The translations under genes were made by a program, and so were the position numbers. Shown here in pieces: positions 24,991 to 32,778 of a stretch of DNA of 64,000 bases. Below the pieces are notes generated by a model. It ran no database searches and was not told the DNA's origin. It saw nothing but the letters and a program-made list of their open reading frames with translations. The stretch's first letter is position 1; each line of letters begins with the position of its first letter. This DNA comes from Verrucomicrobiia bacterium. GTDB taxonomy: Bacteria > Verrucomicrobiota > Verrucomicrobiia > Verrucomicrobiales > DEV007. The stretch spans positions 1-64,000 of the forward strand of contig JAUIAH010000039.1 in NCBI GenBank assembly GCA_030425385.1. The letters run 5' to 3'.

Positions 24991-26721
24991 TGCGCGTAGG
25001 CGAAAGAAGACGCGATCCGGGACATTTCCGTTCGGCCAGGAATAGCGCACGATTTCCCATCCCGGCCGTAAGAGATTGGGGAAAGTGTCGGTGATTTGAA
25101 GGAGGGCATTGCCCCCAAGCCATGTTTGCATGTCTGTGGAGACTTCGGGGATGCATCGTGGGCGCCCTGGATTGGCGAATGATCCATCTGCATTGACGGT
25201 CGCCGAAACGGAGCGCTGAAAGGCCATGGCGGGCACCTCTTTTCGGATAAAGAAGGGAGCTGAGCCTGTCAGAATCTCAGCGGTATCAAGGAAGGGTGCC
25301 CAAAGGTGCGAGTCGTTTGGGTTGGTATCACTTGAGCCCATGGCTTCTTCGAAGAGGGCGGTGGCACCATCGTGATCCATGTCGTCCTCGTCGAATACGA
25401 GAACCGACAGGATCATCTCTGGTTGGCTCTGGTCGACTTTTCTCCCATGGAGAATGGCAATTCTACCATCGTCATTCACGGCGGCACGGGCGAGTAGCGT
25501 CCGATTGCCCAAGGGATGCGCGATGATTGTTTGCTGGTCCACTGGGAGCGATTGCCCCGGAGGAATGTAGTGGGCAACCATCGCATTGGACTGGCCATCG
25601 GATTGAATCCTTACATGGACGACATGCATATCCTGCCCTGAGCGGAGGAAGCGCGTATCAATCAGAAGATTGTGGTCTTGATAACAAGCCCCACCAGAGA
25701 GCGTCCAGTCGACATCCAAAGTCCAAAGATCACCGTCGTTCTCAAAGCTACCACTCCCTCCGAAGTTGGGGTTGGTGCCCGGCCCTGTGCAGTATAGGCC
25801 CTTTGAGACAAACCACTCGCGATTCACGCCGCTGCGTTCATGGAGGATCGCCGTGTCTTCGAGTGAGAAACCAACTTCTTCCTGCCCCGGAACATCGTCA
25901 ACCACGTTGAGGCTGATGGTCGAGCCGAATGCTCCTGGATCGTCCGTTTGGTCGATGACTTGAGTCGTCCACAGGCCGTTGTCAAAGACGCTCCCACGGC
26001 GAGTTTGAAGTTTATACGCAAGATCACCTCCGGCTAGTTCTTGGTTGGTGATATAGGCGATAGTTACTGTTTGCTGAGCTGTTTGTTCCATAGCGGCAAC
26101 TGGGGACTCGGAGGCGCCATGCGTGGTGTCAATGACTTTAGAGGTCCAAGGGCTCCCAGCCACGATCGCATTATTCTTCTCAGCATAGATGACCTCATAG
26201 GCATCTGGAGCGTTGGGGTTGCTGTCCTTTCGTGCAAGATAGACAATGCCTACTCGAGGCTGCCGAACGGTGCCGCCCACGGCCAGTGAGGGTTGGGCGA
26301 TCCGCCAATTGTTCTGTGCCAATCCGCTCCCCTGAAATGTGCCGCCTCGAGGGCGCGAGGTATAGCTGAGAGATCGGCCATTGGATACAAAGGCGATGTG
26401 GACCGTGCCTCTCGGGTCGACGGCGATCGTCGGAGGGGCGGACAAGCCATCGAGAGGAGTGGCAATCTGAATGGGATCACTGAGACCACTCTCGACCGTC
26501 CAATTGCGATAATAGACTTCTCCCGTATCGAAAAGCCAATACGCCAGATGGAAGTGGCCGTCTGGCCCCACCGCGATGCTGCCTTGCTGGGCAGGCAGAT
26601 TGGGATTCCAGCTGCTTCCAGCCTCGACGATTGGGATATCCAAGAATCGAGGAGCTGCGGTAGCAGACACTAGGAGATTCAAGCCCGTAAGAGAAATCAA
26701 GCATACCAAGCTTCGCGTCAT
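24976..26721 (-). CDS. secreted propeller-like protein with C-terminal FFRL module
   Basis: The 581-residue protein has a Sec signal peptide (residues 1-23, ending SATAAPR). Repeated segments such as GSIAVGPDGHFHLAYW, PTIAVDPRGTVHIAF and PSLAVGGTVRQPRVGIVYL look like sialidase/BNR-type propeller blades. Near residue 470 DDMDHDGATALFEEAMGSSD resembles the D-x-D-x-DG linker that precedes C-terminal modules in this phylum. The last 60 residues carry EVSTDMQTW and finish with VFFRLRAEENP, a signature also seen in other secreted proteins of this window. The substrate is unknown. It is divergent from the GH32 gene and convergent with the tRNA-Ser terminator. Confidence 0.72.
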   Translation of the reverse strand: MTRSLVCLISLTGLNLLVSATAAPRFLDIPIVEAGSSWNPNLPAQQGSIAVGPDGHFHLAYWLFDTGEVYYRNWTVESGLSDPIQIATPLDGLSAPPTIAVDPRGTVHIAFVSNGRSLSYTSRPRGGTFQGSGLAQNNWRIAQPSLAVGGTVRQPRVGIVYLARKDSNPNAPDAYEVIYAEKNNAIVAGSPWTSKVIDTTHGASESPVAAMEQTAQQTVTIAYITNQELAGGDLAYKLQTRRGSVFDNGLWTTQVIDQTDDPGAFGSTISLNVVDDVPGQEEVGFSLEDTAILHERSGVNREWFVSKGLYCTGPGTNPNFGGSGSFENDGDLWTLDVDWTLSGGACYQDHNLLIDTRFLRSGQDMHVVHVRIQSDGQSNAMVAHYIPPGQSLPVDQQTIIAHPLGNRTLLARAAVNDDGRIAILHGRKVDQSQPEMILSVLVFDEDDMDHDGATALFEEAMGSSDTNPNDSHLWAPFLDTAEILTGSAPFFIRKEVPAMAFQRSVSATVNADGSFANPGRPRCIPEVSTDMQTWLGGNALLQITDTFPNLLRPGWEIVRYSWPNGNVPDRVFFRLRAEENP

Positions 26722-26986
26722 GAAATCAATCTATGGTAATGACTTTTGCAGGGCAAGAGTTGCCGCAGTCTATCGTGTTGGTTGCGCAAGCGTTCTCGTC
26801 CAAGACACGCAAATCGGAAGGTTACCGAAGACGTTGTTTCTCGCTTTACGAGAAACACCACTGAGCGGACCGGGGGGGAGGCGTGCCTGGAGAGGTATGA
26901 TTTCGGCGACTACCCGGCTCAGAGGGAGCGTGACAGCGCCGAGCGCTTTGGTTATACCGCAATCGTTCAGTAAGTTCTCATTTCTC

Positions 26987-28999
26987 ATGAAACGTTTCTT
27001 CTTCTGGTCTCGCACTGAGTTTCTCGTTGGGTTCCTCTTGCTTCTTACAGTAGTTGGGGTCGTCGCGCAGGGGGTATCCACCTACGATGAGCCTCACCGC
27101 CCTCAATTCCATTTCACTCCAGCAAAGCACTGGATGAACGATCCTAACGGCATGGTCTATTACGACGGGGAGTATCACCTGTTTTATCAATACAATCCGT
27201 TTGGAAACACGTGGGGTCATATGAGCTGGGGGCATGCTGTGAGCTCCGATTTGGTCCATTGGGAGCACCTGCCCGTGGCCCTTGCCGAGGAGAATAACGT
27301 GATGATCTTCTCGGGAAGTGCCGTGATTGATTGGGAGAATACAAGTGGATTTGGCGAGGGAGAGCATCCTCCTATGGTGGCGATTTATACTGGGCACCAC
27401 ACCGATAAGAAGCTTCAGGATCAGCGAATTGCCTATAGCTTGGATAAGGGGCGGACATGGACGAAGTATGCCGACAATCCAGTGCTTGATATCGGTTATG
27501 CTGACTTTCGAGACCCTAAAGTGTTCTGGCACGAAGATAGCGAGCAATGGGTCATGATCGTGACGCTTTCGAGCGAACAGAAGCTGCGTCTTTATGGGTC
27601 ACCAGATTTGAAGGAATGGACGGTGTTGAGTGATTTCGGGCCACATGGATGTGTCAATGGCGTGTGGGAATGCCCGGATCTGTTCCCATTGCCAGTCGAA
27701 GGGAGCGATGATCACCGGTGGGTGATGGTTCTCAATATTGGAGGTGGAGCGCCTGCTGGTGGATCAGGGTGCCAGTATTTCATTGGAGATTTCGACGGGA
27801 CCCATTTCGTCCTTCACGAGCCTTCGCAACCAGATCCGCAGCCTGCCTATGTGCCAGAGGGAATCGTCTTTGCTGATTTCGAGGACGGCTTTGGTGATTG
27901 GAAAGTCGAAGGAGAGGCCTTTGGAATAGGGCCCGCCGCCGGGGCGGTGGATGGTCAGCAAGCCGTGAGCGGATTCGAGGGAAAACGGTTTGCCAGTTCC
28001 TTTCACGGTGGTGATGCTTCGACGGGCAAATTGATTTCGCCAGCGTTCGTAATCGCACATGAGGCCGTGAGTTTTCTGATAGGGGGAGGTTCCCACGATT
28101 CCAATACGTGTCTCAATTTGCGGGTGGATGGTGACATCGTACGGACGGCGACCGGCAAGGACGCGGAATTGTTGGATTGGGTGGGTTGGGATGTGCGTGC
28201 GTGGATGGGTAAGAAAGCGACGATCGAGATCGTGGATCGGTGGACGGAGGGGTGGGGGCATGTGAGTATTGATCAAATCATCTTTTCGCAGAAGCCCGCG
28301 CGTGCGGCGACACAGCCCGCCTTATGGGCAGATTGGGGACGCGATTTCTATGCCGCGGTGTCCTGGTCAGATATCCCCAAGTGGGATGGTCGTCGGATCT
28401 GGATTGGTTGGATGAGCAATTGGCAGTATGCGCAGGAGGTGCCGACTTCACCTTGGCGGAGTGCCATGACGGTGCCGCGTGCGCTGCGTTTGCGCCAGGT
28501 GGGTGCTGGTTACCGCTTGGTTCAGTCACCCATCCGTGAACTGGCATCTCTTGGGGGGCAGGGGACGATACGACAATACCCGTCGGCAGAAGAGGCAGGC
28601 GCGCTGATAGATTCCCTGAATACGGAACTGCTGGATGTGGAATTGATCTTAGCCGCTGACGAGGTGAGTGAAATCATTCTGGCGAAAGGGGATCACGGGA
28701 GAGCCGTCATCGGCGTCGATCCCGATCGTGGGGTGTTGCGATTCGACCGCACAGCCATTGGAAACACCGAATTCAATCCCCACTTTCCGGGTGTGCACGA
28801 GGCGCCATTGCGATCCATTCATCATCAAATATCCTTGCGACTGTTGATTGACCGATCATCGATCGAACTCTTTGCCAACGATGGTGAAAGGGTGATTTCC
28901 GATCTCTTCTTTGCCGATTCAGGCACCATTCAGCTCGATTTCCATGGGGCTGCGGTAGAGCGCCTCGCCGCCTACCCATTGAAGCGCATATGGAAATAA
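26987..28999 (+). CDS. secreted glycoside hydrolase family 32 (fructan or sucrose hydrolase) with inserted beta-sandwich domain
   Basis: The 670-residue enzyme has an N-terminal hydrophobic signal (residues 10-28). The GH32 propeller shows the nucleophile D52 in WMNDPNG, the transition-state stabiliser D176 in FRDP and the acid/base E228 in WECP. An extra domain of about 140 residues (about 295-436, from FEDGFGDWKVEGEAFG to HVSIDQIIF) is inserted before the last propeller strand, which resumes at LWADWGRDFYAAVSW near 446. The C-terminal beta-sandwich ends the protein. It should cleave levan, inulin or sucrose outside the cytoplasm. The ATG at 26987 directly precedes the signal; an in-frame extension to 26576 overlaps the divergent gene and is unlikely. 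Confidence 0.92.
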   Translation: MKRFFFWSRTEFLVGFLLLLTVVGVVAQGVSTYDEPHRPQFHFTPAKHWMNDPNGMVYYDGEYHLFYQYNPFGNTWGHMSWGHAVSSDLVHWEHLPVALAEENNVMIFSGSAVIDWENTSGFGEGEHPPMVAIYTGHHTDKKLQDQRIAYSLDKGRTWTKYADNPVLDIGYADFRDPKVFWHEDSEQWVMIVTLSSEQKLRLYGSPDLKEWTVLSDFGPHGCVNGVWECPDLFPLPVEGSDDHRWVMVLNIGGGAPAGGSGCQYFIGDFDGTHFVLHEPSQPDPQPAYVPEGIVFADFEDGFGDWKVEGEAFGIGPAAGAVDGQQAVSGFEGKRFASSFHGGDASTGKLISPAFVIAHEAVSFLIGGGSHDSNTCLNLRVDGDIVRTATGKDAELLDWVGWDVRAWMGKKATIEIVDRWTEGWGHVSIDQIIFSQKPARAATQPALWADWGRDFYAAVSWSDIPKWDGRRIWIGWMSNWQYAQEVPTSPWRSAMTVPRALRLRQVGAGYRLVQSPIRELASLGGQGTIRQYPSAEEAGALIDSLNTELLDVELILAADEVSEIILAKGDHGRAVIGVDPDRGVLRFDRTAIGNTEFNPHFPGVHEAPLRSIHHQISLRLLIDRSSIELFANDGERVISDLFFADSGTIQLDFHGAAVERLAAYPLKRIWK

Positions 29000-29008
29000 G
29001 ATGCCGGC

Positions 29009-30229
29009 CTATCGTTCCGCTCCATTGGCCTCTTCCGTGACGACCCAGAAGGCGCGCTTTCGATCACCGTAATCCACGCGAACGCTCAATTCTTCACGTC
29101 CTTGCATGCCACGGGTGCGGAAGGTGCCGATTGGCTCTCCTTCCTCTCCTGGATGCTCGCTTTGCTTGATCGTATAGAGGTATCCGGGCACGCCTGTGAA
29201 GATGATGACGCCACCGGAGCCTGACACTTCACTCACCAGGACTGGACCGGCTTCAAGCCAGGGGAGTCCGCCTCCGATACTGGGACCAAAGTCAGCATGG
29301 GCGTGCCGCCAGAAGGCGTAGTTCTCAAGATGCGCCTCCCCATAGGCGGTTTCAAGACCCTCAGTGACGGATTGAAAGGCAGGATAGGTGGGCCAGATCT
29401 CGCCGGGACCGACCTTGGGTTGCACAGCGACATGCACCGTGCCACCACCGAGAATGAATGGACCCGTGCGTTCATAATCGGTCGCACTGGCCAAGTCGGG
29501 GAGGGTGTCTTTGGAAAACGTCATCACGGAAATGCCATCGAGCACATTGCCGATCGCCGTGTACCAATTGTCACGATCCGTCGCGTCGACCCAAGCAATT
29601 GACCCCGGAATCTTGTCCCAAGTGAATGGGATATCGGCGTAGATGGGAAGACTGCCATAACCACCAGCATCCAAGGCGGCACGGATATCGATGTAAGCAT
29701 CTAACAAATTATCTAAGAACACGCGCTTGTGAGCACCTGTGCCCACGCTCCAGGCATCGAGCGTTTGCGGCTCGAGGTCGAGATGCAGGGCATCAAACTT
29801 GGCGGCCGCGGAGGGCGCATCGTCGTTGAAATCGATCAAGCGATCGGTCACCTTGGTCACGAGGGCACTGTGTGTGGGATCCGTGAGTGGGGTCGGATCG
29901 TCCGGCTCAAATCCCGAGATCAGCAATTGGGAATCGATCCCCGCCGCGTCAAGTTTCGCATTCCACGGCCAGATTTCGTCCGGCACGTCACGCGGGCGGT
30001 GCAAGTAGCTGCCATAAACTTCTTTGATGCCCTGTGCGCTCATAAAAGCGATGGCCTCATCCTCGGCGGCACTGCTGCTTGGTCCCACCACGAATTTGGA
30101 ACTGTGAGGACTATCAACGCCCCCAACCTTGGTGGTATTCCAAAACCACACCCCGCGATGGGGCGTGGTTTGAGCGGCGCTGGAGGCGATGAAGCCGAAG
30201 GTGAAGAGGGCATAGATGACGACCTTCAT
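29009..30229 (-). CDS. secreted TIM-barrel-like protein of unknown function
   Basis: The 406-residue product starts with a Sec signal (MKVVIYALFTFGFIASSAAQ). The body has an alternating strand-helix pattern: RGVWFWNTT near residue 25, QGIKEVYGSYL near 63, FDALHLDLEPQTLDAW near 143 and GISVMTFSKD near 205. The LHLDLEPQ strand end, with Asp and Glu, looks like a glycosidase active-site strand of a TIM barrel, but I do not recognise the family. The last 80 residues form a beta-rich end with a faint likeness to the module of its neighbours. ATGs at 30229 or 30250 are both possible. Longer extensions run antisense through the 550-bp repeat and are not credible. Confidence 0.62.
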   Translation of the reverse strand: MKVVIYALFTFGFIASSAAQTTPHRGVWFWNTTKVGGVDSPHSSKFVVGPSSSAAEDEAIAFMSAQGIKEVYGSYLHRPRDVPDEIWPWNAKLDAAGIDSQLLISGFEPDDPTPLTDPTHSALVTKVTDRLIDFNDDAPSAAAKFDALHLDLEPQTLDAWSVGTGAHKRVFLDNLLDAYIDIRAALDAGGYGSLPIYADIPFTWDKIPGSIAWVDATDRDNWYTAIGNVLDGISVMTFSKDTLPDLASATDYERTGPFILGGGTVHVAVQPKVGPGEIWPTYPAFQSVTEGLETAYGEAHLENYAFWRHAHADFGPSIGGGLPWLEAGPVLVSEVSGSGGVIIFTGVPGYLYTIKQSEHPGEEGEPIGTFRTRGMQGREELSVRVDYGDRKRAFWVVTEEANGAER

Positions 30230-30281
30230 CTGGATAGAAACGGCATGCATGACTGAAAGATACAGCGGATGCGGAAACATT

Positions 30282-30831
30282 GAGAAGAAGTTGTTCTTCC
30301 GCTTGGCCAAGGAGTTGGAGTAGAAGGGCAAATGACTACGGTGGTGACGTTCGATGAGGATCTGCATTGGGAGCCCGTGGTCGAGTTGTGGACGGCCGTC
30401 TTCGGGTATGAGACGGCGCACAACGCGCCGAATGTGGTCCTGAAACAGAAGCAAGCGGTTGATGATGGCCTCTTCTTTGTGGCGCTGGTGCCGTGAAATC
30501 CGGGGCACGTGATCGGAACGGTGATGGCAGGGTACGAGAGCCGCGCAGCATGGGAAAGCGTCTGCCGGAGGGAGAATCCTAACAAGACGTGATGCGGCTT
30601 TACACTGCTTCATGGGTTGGACAGAGTTAGGGTTATGCGATGGCAATGCATTGAGAAGCGAGTGGAGGGATCCGGAGTTGGGTTTCGGCTTGTCTGTTGG
30701 AATATCGTTATCGCTGTGATGCTTTTGGCGGGCGAGGGAAGAGCGCTTGAGATTCCTCTTTTCGTGCGTCAGGCGGAGGCGTGGCTAGAGGAAGATCCGA
30801 TTCCCCGCGAGCCCTTTAATGAGGCGTCGTT
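30282..30831 (+). repeat. 550-bp direct repeat, left copy
   Basis: This copy matches 32229-32778 base for base at a constant offset of 1947, with about a dozen substitutions and no gaps. It contains the last codons of an FG-GAP protein gene (FFRLAKELE stop), a broken acetyltransferase relic and the first codons of the TPR protein gene. The left edge lies about 30-50 bases before the start codon of the opposing secreted protein. The right edge is a sharp junction at GCGTCGTT/ATTTAT. Confidence 0.95.
30332..30592 (+). pseudogene. GNAT acetyltransferase relic, copy 1
   Basis: From ATG at 30332 the frame reads 54 codons, including ELWTAVFGYETAHN and VDDGLFFVALV, to an in-frame TGA at 30494-30496. 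It then continues in the same frame with HVIGTVMAGYE and loses similarity before a stop at 30590. These pieces resemble the N-terminal half of small GNAT acetyltransferases, where V-x-D-D-G-L-F-F-V-A and GTVMAGYDG are common. The C-terminal half with the acetyl-CoA loop is gone. The same nonsense codon occurs in the second copy, so the gene was dead before the duplication. Confidence 0.65.
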
Positions 30832-30844
30832 ATTTATTATATGA
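30680..30844 (+). pseudogene. 5' fragment of the TPR/propeller protein gene
   Basis: This is the repeat-borne copy of the first 50 or so codons of the large gene at 32627. The start codon position holds GGG instead of ATG. The signal peptide region (IVIAVMLLAGEGRALEIP) and AWLEEDPIPREPFNEAS are intact, after which the copy breaks off and reads LFII and a TGA at 30842-30844. It is not expected to make a working protein. Confidence 0.8.
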
Positions 30845-30887
30845 ATCAAGGCTTGCGCTTCGTGGCGCAACATTCAATCTTCTGGCT

Positions 30888-32270
30888 ATGAAATCTTGGG
30901 TGTCTGTGCCGTTGTTCGTTTTAGTGGTGACGTCAGTTTATGCCAATGAAGGGCTTCGGCGGGTGGAATTCTTGGAACCGCGGGATGCGCCTTTGGAAAC
31001 CATTACTTTCGAGGACTTTGATCAAGATGGGTTCCTTGATTTCTGTGGAGCATCGGTGCGATACTCGGCAACGATATTCTATGGCACCTCTGATTCGCGG
31101 GTCTATGATGAAGTGTTGATGGAAGGGGGCATCAACTACACGGTATTTGCACAGGCTGTGGACGACCTAGACGGTGATGGGAGATCCGAAATAGTGGTGG
31201 GAGGGCCGGATGCTCAGCCGTTGCAGGTTTATTGGAATTTGGGTGGCCGCCAATTCAAGCAACAACTTCTCTCGGGTGGAAATAGTGCATTGGGGATTGA
31301 GATCGTGGATTTCGATGCGGATAGTGATCTTGACTTGGTTGTGTGCGAGCGGGTGGACAACCAACTCGTTGTCTACCTTCAGGAACAGGGCTCCGATGGA
31401 GGTGCATTTGAGCGGGTTTTTGAGAGGCAATTGCTCGGGAGCTTTCTCGAACCGTATGCGACCCGAACCTTACAAATGGATGATGATGCAGCGCTTGAGA
31501 TTCTCCTAACAACTTCCGAGGGATTGCGGGTATTGGATTACCGGACGACGCCTTTTCGTCCAGAGGGCGAATGGTGGCCGGGGAATGCAGTCGTCGGAAC
31601 GGGTTATCGGGGTGGGCGTTTCTTATTGCATGATGTGAACGCGGATGGCTTAGACGAAGTCTTGGTGTGTAGCCAATCGCGACCAGTCTTATACGGTTAT
31701 GAACAGACGGCCGATGGTTCCCTGCGCGAGAAGGTGCTTTTCGAATCCGATGGAGCGCCCTTTCGGAACGTAGTTGTGGGAGATATTGATGGAAATACGA
31801 TTTCTGATGTGATTGTCATGTCCCGCCTCACGGAAATCAATGTGCTTATGAATGTGGGATCGGACGATGACGTGGTGTTGCAAGTTAAAGGGCGAGATCC
31901 CGAGGCCGTCCCTAACCGAAACCCTACGTTTCCCTTTGCTGACGATGTTGCCGTGGCCGATATTGATGGTGATGGGCGTGGAGAAATCGTTCCTGCCTCA
32001 GAAGCAGCGGCGTTTGTCTACTATAAATGGACGCCCTCAGTCCCCAATGAATTGGGTATTCATTTGCATGTGGATCGGCCGAATGAGCGGGACAGGTTTC
32101 CAAGGGTGGATCTGCACTGGGAGGGAGTTGGTGGACCTGCCGAGTTGGAAGCCAGCCGAGATTTGAGAACGTGGTTCCGGTGGTTGGGATACGATTCGTC
32201 TTCTCCCTCAGCTAAAGTTCTTCCTCAAGAGAAGCAGTTGTTCTTCCGCTTGGCCAAGGAGTTGGAGTAG
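30888..32270 (+). CDS. secreted FG-GAP/VCBS repeat protein with C-terminal FFRL module
   Basis: The 460-residue protein has a signal peptide (residues 1-20, ending SVYAN). At least six calcium-type repeats are visible: DFDQDGFLDF near residue 43, DLDGDGRSEIV near 95, DFDADSDLDLV, DVNADGLDEVLV, DIDGNTISDVIV and DIDGDGRGEIVP near 365. They should form a seven-bladed propeller. The end carries LEASRDLRTW and QLFFRLAKELE, the same C-terminal signature as in neighbouring secreted proteins. The start at 30888 is preceded by unique DNA; the last 40 bases lie in the right copy of the 550-bp repeat. The gene therefore sits on a repeat-bounded segment of 1947 bp that could be lost by recombination. Confidence 0.82.
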   Translation: MKSWVSVPLFVLVVTSVYANEGLRRVEFLEPRDAPLETITFEDFDQDGFLDFCGASVRYSATIFYGTSDSRVYDEVLMEGGINYTVFAQAVDDLDGDGRSEIVVGGPDAQPLQVYWNLGGRQFKQQLLSGGNSALGIEIVDFDADSDLDLVVCERVDNQLVVYLQEQGSDGGAFERVFERQLLGSFLEPYATRTLQMDDDAALEILLTTSEGLRVLDYRTTPFRPEGEWWPGNAVVGTGYRGGRFLLHDVNADGLDEVLVCSQSRPVLYGYEQTADGSLREKVLFESDGAPFRNVVVGDIDGNTISDVIVMSRLTEINVLMNVGSDDDVVLQVKGRDPEAVPNRNPTFPFADDVAVADIDGDGRGEIVPASEAAAFVYYKWTPSVPNELGIHLHVDRPNERDRFPRVDLHWEGVGGPAELEASRDLRTWFRWLGYDSSSPSAKVLPQEKQLFFRLAKELE

Positions 32271-32778
32271 AAGGGCAAGTGACGACGGTGGTGACGTTCG
32301 ATGAGGATCTGCATTGGGAGCCCGTGGTCGAGTTGTGGACGGCCGTCTTCGGGTATGAGACGGCGCATAACGCGCCGAATGTGGTCCTGAAACAGACGCA
32401 AGCGGTTGATGATGGCCTCTTCTTTGTGGCGCTGGTGCCGTGAAATCCGGGGCACGTGATCGGAACGGTGATGGCAGGGTACGAGAGCCGCGCAGCATGG
32501 GAAAGCGTCTGCCGGAGGGAGAATCCTAACAAGACGTGATGCGGCTTTACATTGCTTCATGGGTTGGACAGAGTTAGGGTTATGCGATGGCAATGCATTG
32601 AGAAGCGAGTGGAGGGAGCCGGAGTTATGTCTCGGCTTGTCTGTTGGAATATCGTTATCGCCGTGATGCTTTTGGCGGGCGAGGGGAGAGCGCTTGAGAT
32701 TCCTCTTTTCGTGCGTCAGGCGGAGGCGTGGCTAGAGGAAGATCCGATTCCCCGCGAGCCCTTTAATGAGGCGTCGTT
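32229..32778 (+). repeat. 550-bp direct repeat, right copy
   Basis: This is the intact context: it links the end of the FG-GAP gene with the true start of the TPR/propeller gene. The identity to 30282-30831 is about 97-98 percent by eye, including the acetyltransferase relic with its TGA. After base 32778 the sequence continues into the large gene, unlike the left copy. Confidence 0.95.
32279..32539 (+). pseudogene. GNAT acetyltransferase relic, copy 2
   Basis: This is the equivalent of 30332-30592, with GTG in place of the ATG at its start and the same in-frame TGA at 32441-32443. The shared stop codon and the lost C-terminal half show that both copies descend from one dead gene. Confidence 0.65.

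Noticed and set aside
26576-26986. N-terminal extension of the GH32 gene by 137 codons
   Set aside because: It overlaps the divergent gene, lacks similarity and would bury the signal peptide.
30230-30646. N-terminal extension of the secreted TIM-barrel-like protein by 139 codons, and similar minus-strand frames at 32225-32593
   Set aside because: The extension lies in the 550-bp repeat, opposite the acetyltransferase relic, and removes the signal peptide from the N-terminus.
30282-32778. Composite transposon or insertion sequence
   Set aside because: The 550-bp repeats contain no transposase and no terminal inverted repeats, and their content is ordinary gene ends; homologous duplication explains them better.
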